Positions 48,466 through 58,840 of a stretch of 64,000 bases of DNA are shown in pieces (within the stretch, counting starts at the first letter, position 1; the number at the start of each line of letters is the position of its first letter). The position numbers were made by a program, and so were the translations under genes. The stretch is from Trichopria drosophilae. Its lineage: Eukaryota > Arthropoda > Insecta > Hymenoptera > Diapriidae. The notes beneath the pieces are model-generated. The model had not been told where the DNA came from. It did not search any database and saw only the letters and a program-made list of their open reading frames with translations. The stretch is from assembly GCA_030407085.1 (NCBI GenBank), contig CM059586.1, positions 101,817,501 to 101,881,500 on the forward strand. Direction: 5' to 3'.

Positions 48466-48690
48466 TTAAAACTCCAAATAACCGGTTTTGAAGGAATTTC
48501 GGTGAATTTTTAAAAATTCGTCCGCCTTATTGGTTCCGACATTTTAACTTTGAAACTTACCTTTAAAATAATTATGAAACTGATATTAGATTTGTAATCA
48601 GCGATCTCAACCCCCCCCCCCCCCAACAACTTTCAAGAACATTCGGTTGAATTTTATAAGTTCGTCCGCCATTTTGAATTTTGGAAAGAT
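48466..48690. repeat. Copies of the ATGGCGGA-type unit with a C14 run
   Basis: Three partial units carry GTCCGCC-type words (near 48520 and 48663) and 'TTGTAATCAGCGATC' (near 48593). A homopolymer of 14 C lies at 48611-48624, where other copies of the family have CCCCAAAAACCCC. The run therefore probably arose by slippage in that C-rich motif. Confidence 0.5.
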
Positions 48691-48762
48691 GATGGCAGAT
48701 TACTAATAAGCGTGTGATCGAAAACTTACTGGACCTGAAATTTACCGAAACTATTATTATGA

Positions 48763-48942
48763 TACACGTGTCCGTAAAGAAGACACTTTACGGACTAAAA
48801 ACAGTCGGTAAAGTGCCTGCTTTTGCGAACAGTGTATCAAAAAATAGTGTTCGCTCCTCGGCCGTAAAATTTTACGACCTCGGTTTGGAGATTGTGCGTC
48901 CGAGGACTGACCAAGCCGGTCTAGGACCGAAAAGTACTATTT
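48763..48942 (+). repeat. Palindrome-rich GTAAAGTG element, copy 1
   Basis: Starts ACACGTGTCCGTAAAG and ends GGACCGAAAAGTACTATT. The interior contains CACTTTACGGACT with its near-complement AGTCGGTAAAGTG, then GTAAAATTTTACGACCTCGG. The same sequence, in the opposite orientation and longer, is at 55961-56226. It is noncoding, and the superfamily is undetermined. Confidence 0.7.
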
Positions 48943-48964
48943 TGTTACAATTTATTAATTTATT

Positions 48965-49110
48965 TCCGCAGTACTGAACACCAGTACTGATCAGATCTTC
49001 ACCGGTTTATTGTCAGTACTGACTCATTTCCATTAATCGGTTCTGGCTGAAGCCACTATTGGGTTACTATCTAACCGGGATTTTAGTCCGCCCACTTCCT
49101 CCTAGGGAGA
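48965..49110. repeat. CAGTACTGA-word cluster
   Basis: GCAGTACTGAACACCAGTACTGATCAG and TGTCAGTACTGACTC contain three copies of the palindromic core CAGTACTG within about 60 bases, followed by GGTTCTGGCTGAAGCC. It resembles the CCTGATCAGG clusters at 27.4 and 33.5 kb, but alignment is loose. Confidence 0.3.
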
Positions 49111-49984
49111 AGAAATTAATTGAATTAAATGATTCTCTTCAGGGTTACATAGCCTGTACTATTTTTAGCTCAATTCAACTCAATTCCTACTACTTAATAC
49201 TTAAAATTAAATACTCTGAAAAAGAAAGTTGCTAGCTGTTTTTAATACAATATACTAAGTGAAGATTTTATGCGATAGTCGTTGAAATTCAGGATGGCAG
49301 ATGAGTGTATGATTCTTCCTTTAAGGTATGAACATGAATGATAAATATGAATCAAGTATAATTACATAATTAGGTTTCAAATACAAGAAATTCGATCTAG
49401 TCTTAACGAAGATGTGTTTCATCGTCAATTCTTTCAAAAACGAAACTTTCTTTTTTGCATTTATTTATTATTTTTAATTTAAACATTTAAAAGACTTCAT
49501 CTAACTTCAGGGGTTGTCGTGTAAATTAACTTTTCAACGATTGCTCATTATGATCATTTCAAGATAATTACAATGAAAAAATATTCGCCAAAAGCACCTA
49601 TCAAATGTCTGATCAAAAGAAATGCAAAAAGTATTTAAGATTTTATAATCTTATCCAAATACTATTCACAAATTACCGCTTGTTTACAGTTAGCACAAAC
49701 GATAAATGCATCTCAAATGGAGATGTAAACAACAGTCTGCGGCCAGTGACTGATTGATAATAGTAATAATATGAACGCTTCTAATATCCGCTTGTAGGTT
49801 ATTAGCATCCTGTTATCAAATAGGTGCACCGTAAGATGAATTGGACGGGGGATACTAGTCGGAAATCCCGAGCTGAGCTCATCGGGGAATCGTGGTTTTA
49901 GGAGTTTAGCCTTCTCGAAATTTACTACATCTCCTAATTATTCTGTATTTACGAATGTAAAAAAAATTTGCATTTTAACCAATT
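49111..49984. other. AT-rich sequence, nothing recognised
   Basis: Lies between the repeat clusters and the degraded end of the jockey-clade fragment. Part of it may be untranslatable LINE sequence, but I see no motif. Confidence 0.4.
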
Positions 49985-51330
49985 TAATAATGTGAACATA
50001 ATGTTTTCCGATTTTGTTTTTTGTGTAATTGTTACACTTATTTTCTGTTCGAAATCTTCGGTATATGGCAGATGTATAAATTAGATTTAGTGTAGGTCCT
50101 AATACACTGTCCTGAGGAACATCAGCTTTTATGGAATAGTTTTTTGTAATTACGTCACCTAGTTTGATGTGAAAATTTCTATTACTTAGATATTATTTTA
50201 ATAATAGATAATGTACTGATGGAAAGTACCTATTTAATTTATAAAGCAGTCAGGTATGCCAGACTTTATCAAAAGCTTGTGAAATATCCAGGAAAACAGT
50301 TGAACAATAGTTTTTCTTTTCAAAAGTCGCTTTTATATGTTTGGTTAGCCTATTTACTTGTTCTATTATAGAATGCTGGTTTCTAAATCCAAATTGGTGA
50401 TTCTGAATTATCTTCTGTTGTAGGATAATAGGATACAGTTGGGTTAACAATATTTTTTGGCAGATCTTAGACATAATTGGTAACAAGCTTATGGGCCTAT
50501 ATGACGCAATGAGTTCTGGTGCTTTACCTGGCTTAGGTATAAGATTGACCTCGGCAACTTTTCATTGGTTTGAATAATATTGAAGCCTAAATGTGGAATT
50601 TATTACTATAGTTAGAAATCTGACTGCTTTTTCAGGAAGATTTTTGAGATGTTTGCCATCTATTTTATCATGTCCAGGGAATTTTTTAACTTTAATATTA
50701 GATATTATTTTTGAAACTTCTTCGCCAGTGGTGCCACTATTTACATGGCTATCATCTGTATTCTGCATCAGTTCGTGTTCTTCATATGCAGAGATTTTCC
50801 GAGGATTTGGTTCGAAGACTCTTTCAAAATGCACACGAAATGTAGGCTTTTTCTTCACTACTTCTGGCCCAGTTACCATTTTCGAATTTGATTGGATTAA
50901 TAAATTGTTTTGGTCTTTTGATGTTTTTTTGTGATTTCCCAGAGAGAGTAAGGATTATCTTGAGTTGCCGATAAATTTTTAACACCAGTATTTCTTTCTT
51001 CGCTAAGTATCCTTTAAGTTCTTTAATTGATCTATTCAGTTTAGTTCTATCTCAAGCAGTTCGGGTAATATGCCAGTTTTTTCTTAGCTTTCTTTTTTCT
51101 TTAATCTGAGTAAGAACATATGCGGAGATTGATGATAAGTGAAATTCAGGAATAGGAGGAGTCGCAATCTTTGCAGCCGTTTGTATAAGTTCGGTAAATT
51201 TTTCGATTGCCGATTCCAGGTCATTATCATGAACTATCTTAGTGAAAATATTTTTAAGCAACCTGAATACTGAAAAGGCCATGATTCTACTTCGATCAAA
51301 CTTTTATAAGTCATGTCTTAACAGGCTTTC
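49985..51330 (-). pseudogene. Jockey-clade LINE ORF2 fragment (linker and partial reverse transcriptase)
   Basis: Read on the minus strand, pieces occur in the order of a jockey-clade ORF2. The endonuclease-RT linker with AAKIATPPIPEF and EKRKLRKNW spans 51282-51052. A stretch with FPGHDKIDGKHLKNLP spans 50879-50562. RT motifs HQFGFRNQHSIIEQV and FLDISQAFDKVWH, with the first catalytic Asp, span 50486-50250. Motif B reads VPQDSVLGP at 50120-50094, where the family has VPQGSVLGP. Stops and frameshifts separate the pieces. The AP-endonuclease is missing upstream, and no YADD catalytic box or RT thumb is visible downstream, so both ends are lost. Nearby, 51773-51976 holds a Lys-rich frame I could not assign. 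Confidence 0.85.
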
Positions 51331-51334
51331 GATA

Positions 51335-52015
51335 TTCATGTCTGATCGAATTTGTATAAGATCGCGGGTTCGAATCAGTCTTTCAACGAATTTTTTTGAT
51401 ATATTGCACGTTCGTACATTAAACGACATACCCTATTATGCTGGCTTGCTGCTAACTTTTGTTACTAGGTTACTAGGTTACTAGGGTATACGTTTTCATG
51501 TATGAACATGCACTCAAAACCCAAAAATAACTGATAAATCGAGCTTTTTAACCTTTAAGTGGGTTCCAAAGTGGTGCATCGGTGAGGTAGGCAGTTTCAC
51601 TAAAAAAAGTAAATTAAAGATGACTGAATACATTTTTTCGAAATTCAGGCTCTGTAAACGCAATTTGTAAGTACTATAAACGGTTTCCTAGAATGCACCA
51701 AAGAAATTAATTGAATACTGAGTAAGAATTTTCGGAAATATGTGATACTTAATTATTTCCGAAAATTCTAAGTCAGTTCCAATTAATTTCTTTGGCATTT
51801 TCTATCATATCATTGATAGTAATTCGAATTGCCCTTACATAGTCAGAATTTTGAAAAATCGATTCATTCATCTTTAATTTATGTTTTTTAATGAAATTTT
51901 CTACCTTACCGGCGGACCACTTTAGAACCCTCTTAAGTATCATCAATCGAAAAGATACCCGGAAATGACGAAACACTCATTGGAATTTTCAGTAACTGTA
52001 TCTGTATAAAATTTC
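51335..52015. other. AT-rich sequence next to the LINE, nothing certain
   Basis: An isolated box-B-like GGGTTCGAATC at 51367-51377 has no box A partner. The minus-strand frame at 51773-51976 is unassigned. Confidence 0.35.
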
Positions 52016-52181
52016 GGGTGCGGGTCGAAAAACCAACAAATCAAAAAGCCGATAGTCAAAAAACCGACAATTCAAATGACTGTCCGCTTGTTGATGTGTC
52101 TCATTTTTATGTGTCGGCTTTTCGATTGTCGGTTTTTTGACCTGCCGGCTTTTTGATTTATTGGTTTTTCGACCCACACCC
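52016..52181. repeat. Hairpin element of tandem TCAAAAARCCGACA units, copy 2
   Basis: The ends GGGTGCGGGTCGAAAAACC and GGTTTTTCGACCCACACCC form an almost perfect inverted repeat. The interior is again built of ~16-bp CCGACA-containing units on the left and their complement on the right, with an unrelated spacer around 52078-52110. It shares ends and unit with copy 1 at 45113-45256. Confidence 0.78.
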
Positions 52182-52263
52182 AATATTTCAATTACACGTT
52201 TCGGAAGTTTATTACAGACATTTTGTACAGTGAAGTGGTAGATAAAAATTCGAATATTTCCAG

Positions 52264-52458
52264 GGCCGGGGAACAAAGTTCCGAAAATCAACATACCGAA
52301 AGGACGAAATTTCGATATAGCATGGTTCCAGCGTGATTTTCTTGACTTTGTCTTGGAAAATTTGGCAAAAAGAAAGCAAATTAAAATACCTTGGACTCTC
52401 GCAATATCGAAATTTTATCCTTTCGGCGTTTTGGTTTTGGGAACTTTATTCCCCGGCC
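52264..52458. repeat. hAT-type MITE (GGCCGGGGAA ends), copy 2, uninterrupted
   Basis: A 195-bp element with ends GGCCGGGGAACAAAGTTCC and GGAACTTTATTCCCCGGCC and inverted arms of roughly 60 bp. Flanks ATTTCCAG (52256-52263) and ATTTTCAG (52459-52466) form an 8-bp target duplication with one difference, fitting hAT transposition. It serves as the empty-site reference that reveals the insertion in copy 1 at 16514-17134. Confidence 0.82.
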
Positions 52459-52589
52459 ATTTTCAGTATAGACCATCAGTATTCCACATAACTATTAAAA
52501 ATTACAGTTACATCATGCAGCTAAAAAATTGGACCTCGATTTTCATTCCAATTAATTAAAAGCCGCAAATGAAATAGTCAGTAATTGAC

Positions 52590-53060
52590 GTTTTCAATTC
52601 CCGTATCGTTTGTATCGTGGAGGGCGAATTTTCATCCCGCAATAAAAAGCGAGCCGTGAAAACGCGATTGTTCCAACAACGACCAAGTCGGAATATCGAC
52701 GCAACCGTCGCGCCACTTAGCTACACAGGTGGCTGCTTAATGCAATCTCTTCGGCACTTAGACTTTTGTACCGAGTATGGCATTGCATTGCCACGGTACG
52801 CCATTCAACCTTAAAACGAACAGTTGTGCTTTACATGATAATAGCTTCTTGCTTCCGTTTTACTTTATTTGGCGGCAGTGCCACGCTTTTATTCTTGGTG
52901 AAAGAATTAAATAAGTCGATACTCCAACCAGAACTGAACCCGCTAAGTCCGTGGTGAGAATCAAAGTGTAGCGACGCGTGAGGTTAAAAACCAGCAAGGG
53001 AACATGAAACCTCAAAAAGTGAACGCAGGCACACCTACAATTGGGATCCACTAATTTTTT
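52590..53060. other. GC-richer island, no recognised gene
   Basis: CpG-bearing block with short frames on both strands (52617-52814, 52766-52957, 52860-53063) and no recognisable motif. Confidence 0.3.
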
Positions 53061-53339
53061 CATCCATTTCTGAAGAAAAATGATAACTATTTATTAGTTT
53101 TATAAGTAAATAATATACCTTGACCGTCGACTAAAATAAATGTAAATATTTCGAAAAATTTGTTGGCAATTATGGAGAATAAAATAAAGAATACACTGCA
53201 AAAAGTGATATTTTTATAAATAATATCTTTCTCTACACTGGTGAGGAATTTTTTATATAGACGTTTTTGTGCGAATGGGAAAATTCTATTCCTATATTGA
53301 AAATTTACCATAATTGAAAATCAGCATCTTCAGTTATGA

Positions 53340-53420
53340 GTTTCGTCGCCGAGTTCCGCTAGGTGGCACACGAATCCATAAATAAAGAAGCGCTGTCTTC
53401 AGTTGAAGGGGTAACGCTCG
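53340..53420. promoter_or_regulatory. AGGTGGCA site in a GC-rich patch (possible CTCF-like motif)
   Basis: TCCGCTAGGTGGCACACG (53355-53372) contains the AGGTGGC core used by insect CTCF, whose sites usually read AGGTGGCGC or close. One base departs from that form here. A single short match is weak evidence. Confidence 0.2.
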
Positions 53421-53921
53421 CCGGCGGCGGCTCGGTGAGAGGCGTATCCAAATGTATGTTTGATTCGAATAATAACAATTCTGTCAATATACCAAAATTG
53501 GATTTGATATTTTTCAACAATATGAGTGATTCAGTACCATCTTCACTCAACACTTTTAGTCTGGCTGAAACGATTATTTTACTTAGTTTTTGAACAATTA
53601 ATGGCGTTTTATGAAAAAAGTCGGATGGAGCAAAACGGATTTCAAATTTCAATTAAATGATCAAAAAACCATATCATAGATATAGTCAGTTCAATGTAAA
53701 TTGTGATTTTTTTTGTATAATCCATCATTACTCTTTCAAGATTAATGCCTAAAGCGAGAACCAACATTTCGACGTTTTTCATGATTTTTTTAAAATAAAA
53801 TGCAATCTTTTCAAACATTTTACATATTCTTATGGGTGTTTTGAATAGTCCAATATTATTATAAATTATTTTATTGTAATTGTATACCCTTATTCTACAA
53901 TATGCATAAAAAAAATAAGTA

Positions 53922-54093
53922 CAGTTGTAGTCCTCCCCTTAAGTTTTACATTTGGGCTTTCAAGATGGCGGCTTAACTCATGGAGTATAGATATATTGAA
54001 CCCTTCTGCGCGCCGTGCGCATGCGCGGTAAAACATATGGGAAGAAACTCGCAAAACTTACGGGAAGTATAAAACTTAAGGGGAGGTCTACTG
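53922..54093. repeat. TA-flanked MITE with CAGTTGTAGTCCTCCCC ends (pogo/Tigger-type)
   Basis: The ends CAGTTGTAGTCCTCCCCTTAAG and CTTAAGGGGAGGTCTACTG are inverted repeats flanked by TA on both sides. The 172-bp interior contains CAAGATGGCGGCTTAACTC and the GC-rich GCGCGCCGTGCGCATGCGCGG in short succession. Noncoding. Confidence 0.78.
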
Positions 54094-54095
54094 TA

Positions 54096-55074
54096 GATGG
54101 ACTTATAAAAAACTTTTTTTCATTTATTTTTTTTTAATTTTGTAAAACAGTTACTTTATTATTAAGAAATTAAATATTTTAGGCGTTCACGGCATAACTA
54201 AGTATAATAATATCGGTTGAATAGATTTTTGATAGTGTTTCCGCGAAAGTGGTGTACATAGATAAAATCACCTCGAAAGTTTTCTGACGCGTCGACATAC
54301 TTCGATGCTCGTTTCTTTTGGCTATAACTTTCGAAATATTTCATATTCCGAGCTCAAACTTTGGCAGTGTATGTTTAAGGGCATTTTCTTGCACAAATGC
54401 AACAAAAATATAGATTTTTTCGACCCATCATTTTGGATACATTTTTTAAATATATCCAAATATATTTTTTAAATAAATCCAATAATACATAGTTCATTAG
54501 GAACTATAGAACTGTGCAGAAAATGACTCCAATATACTCACAGAAAAAAAAAAGTGTTTTAAAAACTGAAATTATTACTAAAAATCAATGTATTTAAACA
54601 TTTTATTTATTCTGTCAATGCATAAATATAGTTTAGGTCAAAATAAAATAGTATATATATGTATATTTACGTGCAGAAATGTTTTCTTGATGTCTTAATA
54701 TTGTTTAGGGCCTGATCCTGCAGTGATAAGGCGCGTCTAATAAAGCATAATTGATAAATAGCAGTTCAAGATTTAATAAGAAACGCTTAACAATGTATTC
54801 GTGCTTGATCGCAAACGCGGCCATCACAGCTTTTGATTAATAATAATGTAGGAGTTCACCCGAATCCGATTTCTAACTCCGACTTTTCCTCTTATCTTAA
54901 ATAGGATAGTGCTAATTGTAAGAGAGATATAATTTTTATAAATAAAGTTTTTCACTCGATTATTCATTATAATTCAAAATTATCATAAATTTATCGTGAC
55001 TCCAAACATTAAATCGATGTTGTTAAAAATAATTAATTATAGTCAATATATAAGTCAATATTTTAAGAGTAATA
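54096..55074. other. AT-rich sequence, nothing recognised
   Basis: Lies between the pogo-type MITE and the Penelope remnant. The 3' part (from about 54990) may be further decayed Penelope sequence. A short ATATATATGTATAT microsatellite lies near 54648. Confidence 0.45.
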
Positions 55075-56470
55075 CTGTTCTAGAAAAAAGTTCCAACATA
55101 AAAGATTTCTGGACTCTAGTCGAAGAATTAAACATATCAAAATACCACGAAATTATAAAATGATTCGGTGTTATATCGATGTTTACGAATATCTCTAACG
55201 ATTTAGTAATAGAAAGCATCCAAAACAAGTGGAAAGAAATTAAAAAACATACATCTTTAGAAGAAATAGAATTCTTAACAGCAACAGTTGTATGCGTTTA
55301 GATTCCACAAACTTTAAATTTAATAACACTGAAACAGTACGATAGAAACAGTAGACTTAAATTCACCTTAGAAATTAAAACAAATCGAGAGATTAACTAT
55401 TTCGATGTCAACATTTTAATTATGCCAGATGGTAGATTAAAATTAGACTGGTTTCATAAAAAAACATGATCCGGTAGATACATCCACAATATATGTTTAC
55501 GCATCCAACTGTTACAAAACCGGTATGATTTACGGACTTATAGACCGTGCCTTAATACTATCTTCACCTGCATTTCATGATAAAAGCCTTAATTAAAAAA
55601 ATACTATTAGATAATGGATATCCGTCTGAAATGATCAATGAGTGCATTAAAAAAATATTATGTCACATAAATACAAACAATACTAACAACAACAATAACA
55701 GCAACGATCAAATAGTAAAAACAATAAGTTGTCCGTATACAAAAGCCTAAGTGAAAAAATTACAAAAATATTCAAAAACAATAACATCAAAATAGTTGCT
55801 GCTCCTTTTAACCCTGATATAGCATAGATAAGACTAGGAAAATACACATTACCGATGGAAAAACAAAGAGATGTCGTATACAAATACTTTGTATGCATTG
55901 TGGAAAGTCATGTATAGGACAAATGTACAAACCTCTAAAGGTCAGACTGAAAGAGCATAATAGTACTTTTCGGTCCTAGGCCGTAAAGTTCAATTTTACG
56001 GAACGAGTGGATATTGTGCGTCCGAGGACTGGCGAAGCCGGTTTCCAAACCGAGGTCGTAAAATTTTACAGCCGAGGAGCGAACACTATTTTTTGATACA
56101 CTGTTCGCAAAAGTAGGCACTTTACCGACTGTTTTTAGTCCGTAAAGTGCAGAGATCAGTCCGTAAAATCACACTTTGCGGACTAAAAGGAGTCCGTAAA
56201 GTGTCTACTTTACAGACACGTGTATAAAAAAAAATCATTTTTTAACAACTAACACTGAACAACACACCGGTTTAACCCAACATAGAAACGAAACGGGACA
56301 TGATTTCAATGATATCAAATAACAAAGATTCTTGCTACGGAAAGAAATTGGAAGAAACGAAGGAATATCCAAAATGTCTTTATTAAAGAAGAAGAAAAGA
56401 ACACGGTAAACGTCCGATTCGAAAAATCAAATCTACCCGAAGTTTATTTAATTCCTTATTGCATTGAACA
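55075..56470 (+). pseudogene. Penelope-like element: RT fragments plus GIY-YIG domain (copy 2)
   Basis: Frames broken by stops and shifts still give ordered Penelope landmarks: MFTNISNDLVIESI near 55179 (RT region before motif B), a segment near 55360-55420 with INYFDVNI, TxSGRYIHN, NGYPSEMINECIKKI near 55613-55655, an Asn-rich linker, and then the GIY-YIG region with CxxCGKS and IGQMYKPLKVRLKEH (about 55893-55958). The RT stretch that should carry the catalytic YxDD is missing, with an abrupt join around 55325-55350. The nuclease is then split by an inserted GTAAAGTG element (55961-56226), after which its C-terminus resumes (HTGLTQHRNETGHDF, later NTVNVRFEKS). The element is inactive. It is the same family as copy 1 at 23815-24273. 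Confidence 0.8.
55961..56226 (-). repeat. Palindrome-rich GTAAAGTG element, copy 2, inserted in PLE
   Basis: Reverse complement of copy 1 at 48763-48942: it starts AGTACTTTTCGGTCC and ends GACACGTGTAT. It contains extra units of CCGTAAAGTG/CACTTTGCGGACT near 56150-56210, so copy number of the internal palindrome varies. It lies exactly between the two halves of the GIY-YIG domain, showing insertion after the PLE arrived. Confidence 0.75.
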
Positions 56471-56599
56471 ATTACAAAATTTCCATAAAAATATAAAATC
56501 AAAACAGTTTGGTCATATTTTCCTTGGTACAACACGTGCACACATCAGTGAGCCTTTGTTTCCCAGTTAATATAAATTTGACCGAGGCACGCATTCACC

Positions 56600-56640
56600 T
56601 CAGTCTGAAGATGACCCGAATCTATGATCGAAACGTCAAC
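56600..56640 (+). ncRNA. Hammerhead ribozyme motif after PLE copy 2
   Basis: Core CTGAAGA (56605-56611) and CGAAAC followed by GTC (56629-56637) are present, separated by an 18-nt helix-II region whose pairing is short (about 3 bp, with one wobble). It lies about 135 bp after the end of the endonuclease reading frame, as expected for the Penelope terminal repeat. Probably weakened by decay. Confidence 0.6.
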
Positions 56641-56821
56641 AATTATTATAAATCCGTAAATTTTACATTATCCTCTAAAAATTAATTCCTTTCCATTTTC
56701 TGTTTATATATATATAATATATAACCTTAAGTTCAATAAGCTTAATATCAATAACAAATTAAATGATATAATTTATAAACGGTCGATAAAAATAATAATA
56801 TGAATATGATTTAAAATTAAT

Positions 56822-56862
56822 ACGTCCTACATTTCGACAGATCGACGTTGTCATCAGGAATA
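56822..56862 (-). ncRNA. Hammerhead ribozyme motif after PLE copy 3
   Basis: On the minus strand, CTGATGA (56857-56851), then complementary GACA/TGTC, then CGAAAT (56836-56831) and GTAGGAC. It lies about 180 bp downstream, on that strand, of the decayed endonuclease of copy 3. The second core has AT where AC is usual, so this belongs to a different Penelope subfamily or is decayed. Confidence 0.58.
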
Positions 56863-57039
56863 AGATGCTACATTAAGAAATTACAACTAACAATAAACGA
56901 GTATATTTACATTAATTTTCAATTTAGGTGTGCAAATCTGTGTGATGCCAAGAGCGTCAACAAATAATTAAATGAAACGTACAATAGGAAACACGATCTT
57001 GCAAATGTATAATTTGTTCCTTATTTTTTGTAATAAGCT

Positions 57040-57390
57040 TTTATATTTATTATTTAAAAATATCCACTTTTATTTTGATACCATTTTCTTGTAGGCAAAT
57101 GTGGATCATTTCATATGTGAAACGAGAATTATAATTGTACTCTCGACATAATATTTTCCTATTTTTCTAGATAATCGAGTGACCGATATTTATAACAATA
57201 TTCGGTTATAACATTGTTTTTCAGTGATGTATATTTTAGATTATTTTCAAGCACAGTGGTTCTGTCTTTGACGTTTCTTTTTCTATGACCAACATACGAT
57301 GCGTTGTATTATATGCAATTGATTTTATATACCACGTTGTTTTTGTCCCATTTATTTGTGATGTCTGCTTTTGTTGATCATATGACGAAA
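57040..57390 (-). pseudogene. Penelope-like element: decayed GIY-YIG endonuclease (copy 3)
   Basis: Minus-strand translation, with stops, gives NVVYKINC, then ASYVGHRKRNVKDRT, and after a gap EMIHICLQENGIKIK. These are the three parts of the Penelope GIY-YIG domain: the VYK strand, the YVG strand with the catalytic-helix Arg, and the segment after the catalytic Glu. The sequence is clearly diverged from copies 1 and 2, for example YVGHRKR in place of YIGQTYM, so it is a second subfamily. No reverse transcriptase is visible upstream (57390-57600). Its 3' side points at the 3' side of copy 2. Confidence 0.7.
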
Positions 57391-58840
57391 TAAACAAAAT
57401 CTCCTTAAAAACTCTACAACAGAAAAGGCTTTCTATATAAAGATTTTAATAACATTTCATTGAATCATACTGATAAAAATTTACAAAACTAATAATCCTT
57501 TAAGTCCAATCATTTTGATGATAGGTACTCGAATTAATGTAGTCAAGAAACCAAAATGACCTCTTAAAAATAATATTCATTTACATGAACTTTTACATAG
57601 TAAGTAGACCCGATAATTTTTTGTTAATTTCATTAGTCATTGTCTCACTATTTCCTAATGTTCCATCCCGATTCCCGTATATTAAAGTAACTTAATGGCG
57701 GCCTAATTAGAGCCGTATCAAAATTACTACTCGGATAAGTTCAGGGAACCTAGAGAACGTATAGAAATATTTATCATGTGATTAATCTTTCATCGATTTA
57801 ATCATTTGTAATGGTAAATGATATTTGAGGTACAATTTAAATAATAAACGCAATATAATGTGCCAAACTAGTATGAGAAGTAATTACCCAATCAATTTCT
57901 CTGATATGGATCTGAAAGCTGTAAGTAGCTGATTGTCTTAACTAATCTTTTTCCACATAATTACTAGTCGAGATACTTTAAATATAACTATTTGAAAATA
58001 TAGTGATTTAAGGCAAATTTCGTCAATCGATATTTGATATCAAATTCCTACATCTACATTACGTCTAAAAATATAAATTAGTTCTCAAATAAGTCCACAA
58101 TATGTCGAAGTGAATTTTCTAATTTAATTGCATGACATTATTATCATACTTTTAACTGACATAAACTACCTAAGTCACACGAATATGAGTTTTAAGAAAG
58201 AGGAGTTTTTTTTTGCATATTCAAATGTAACTAACCTCTCTTTGATATCCTCATATATTTGAATTTATTATGCTTTTAATATGTATATTTTTTGTTGTTT
58301 CTATTTAAAAGTATTTCCATTTTTATTCTGCAACTACAAACCTGGACTATTTCTGTCGGCCTTCCCTTTCACACTTTATTCTAACTCAAATTAAAAAATT
58401 TAAATATGTCACGTGGAACTGAAAATACAATCAAGGAAATTAGAACGTATATAATATATTTCAATATATAATACAAATAAATATAATAAATATACTTGAA
58501 ACATTACTATTTTCGTCGAAGATACTTGCGCGGCTATTTTTTAATTATTATTTAAACTGAGTTGTTACTGTATGCGCCAGGACGAACATATTCGTCCAAA
58601 CACTTTAATTTGTTTGTAACAATTTAACGACATAACTTTAGACCTAGAAATAATTCTATAATAAAAGATTAAGGAAATGAATTTGTCATGCGTACGTTAT
58701 GTTATTTCATTTTAAATATTTATTAATTTTTGTAAATAATTCAAAAATAGGAAAAACTCATCGATTTATACACTTCAAACCCAAACGGTTTTATTAAAAA
58801 TCATATAATAATGAAACTACGAATCAAAAGGTGATCACTT
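57391..58840. other. AT-rich sequence, nothing recognised
   Basis: Lies upstream, on the minus strand, of PLE copy 3, where its reverse transcriptase should be. No RT motif was found in any frame I read. Confidence 0.45.

Noticed and set aside
48611..48624. Run of 14 C as an assembly artefact or G-quadruplex
   Set aside because: A single homopolymer cannot form an ordinary intramolecular quadruplex with loops, and it sits where related copies have CCCC-AAAAA-CCCC, so slippage explains it. An assembly length error remains possible.
51367..51377. Box-B-like GGGTTCGAATC as part of a tRNA gene
   Set aside because: No box A or pairable acceptor stem was found upstream, and it lies beside the decayed LINE.
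51773..51976. Lys-rich minus-strand frame upstream of the jockey fragment, as its missing ORF2 N-terminus
   Set aside because: No AP-endonuclease motif is visible, and it does not join the linker frame. Left unassigned.
53359..53652. 97-codon minus-strand frame with protein-like composition
   Set aside because: It begins with a TTG immediately after a stop codon, so it lacks an ATG or an acceptor site, and no homology was recognised.
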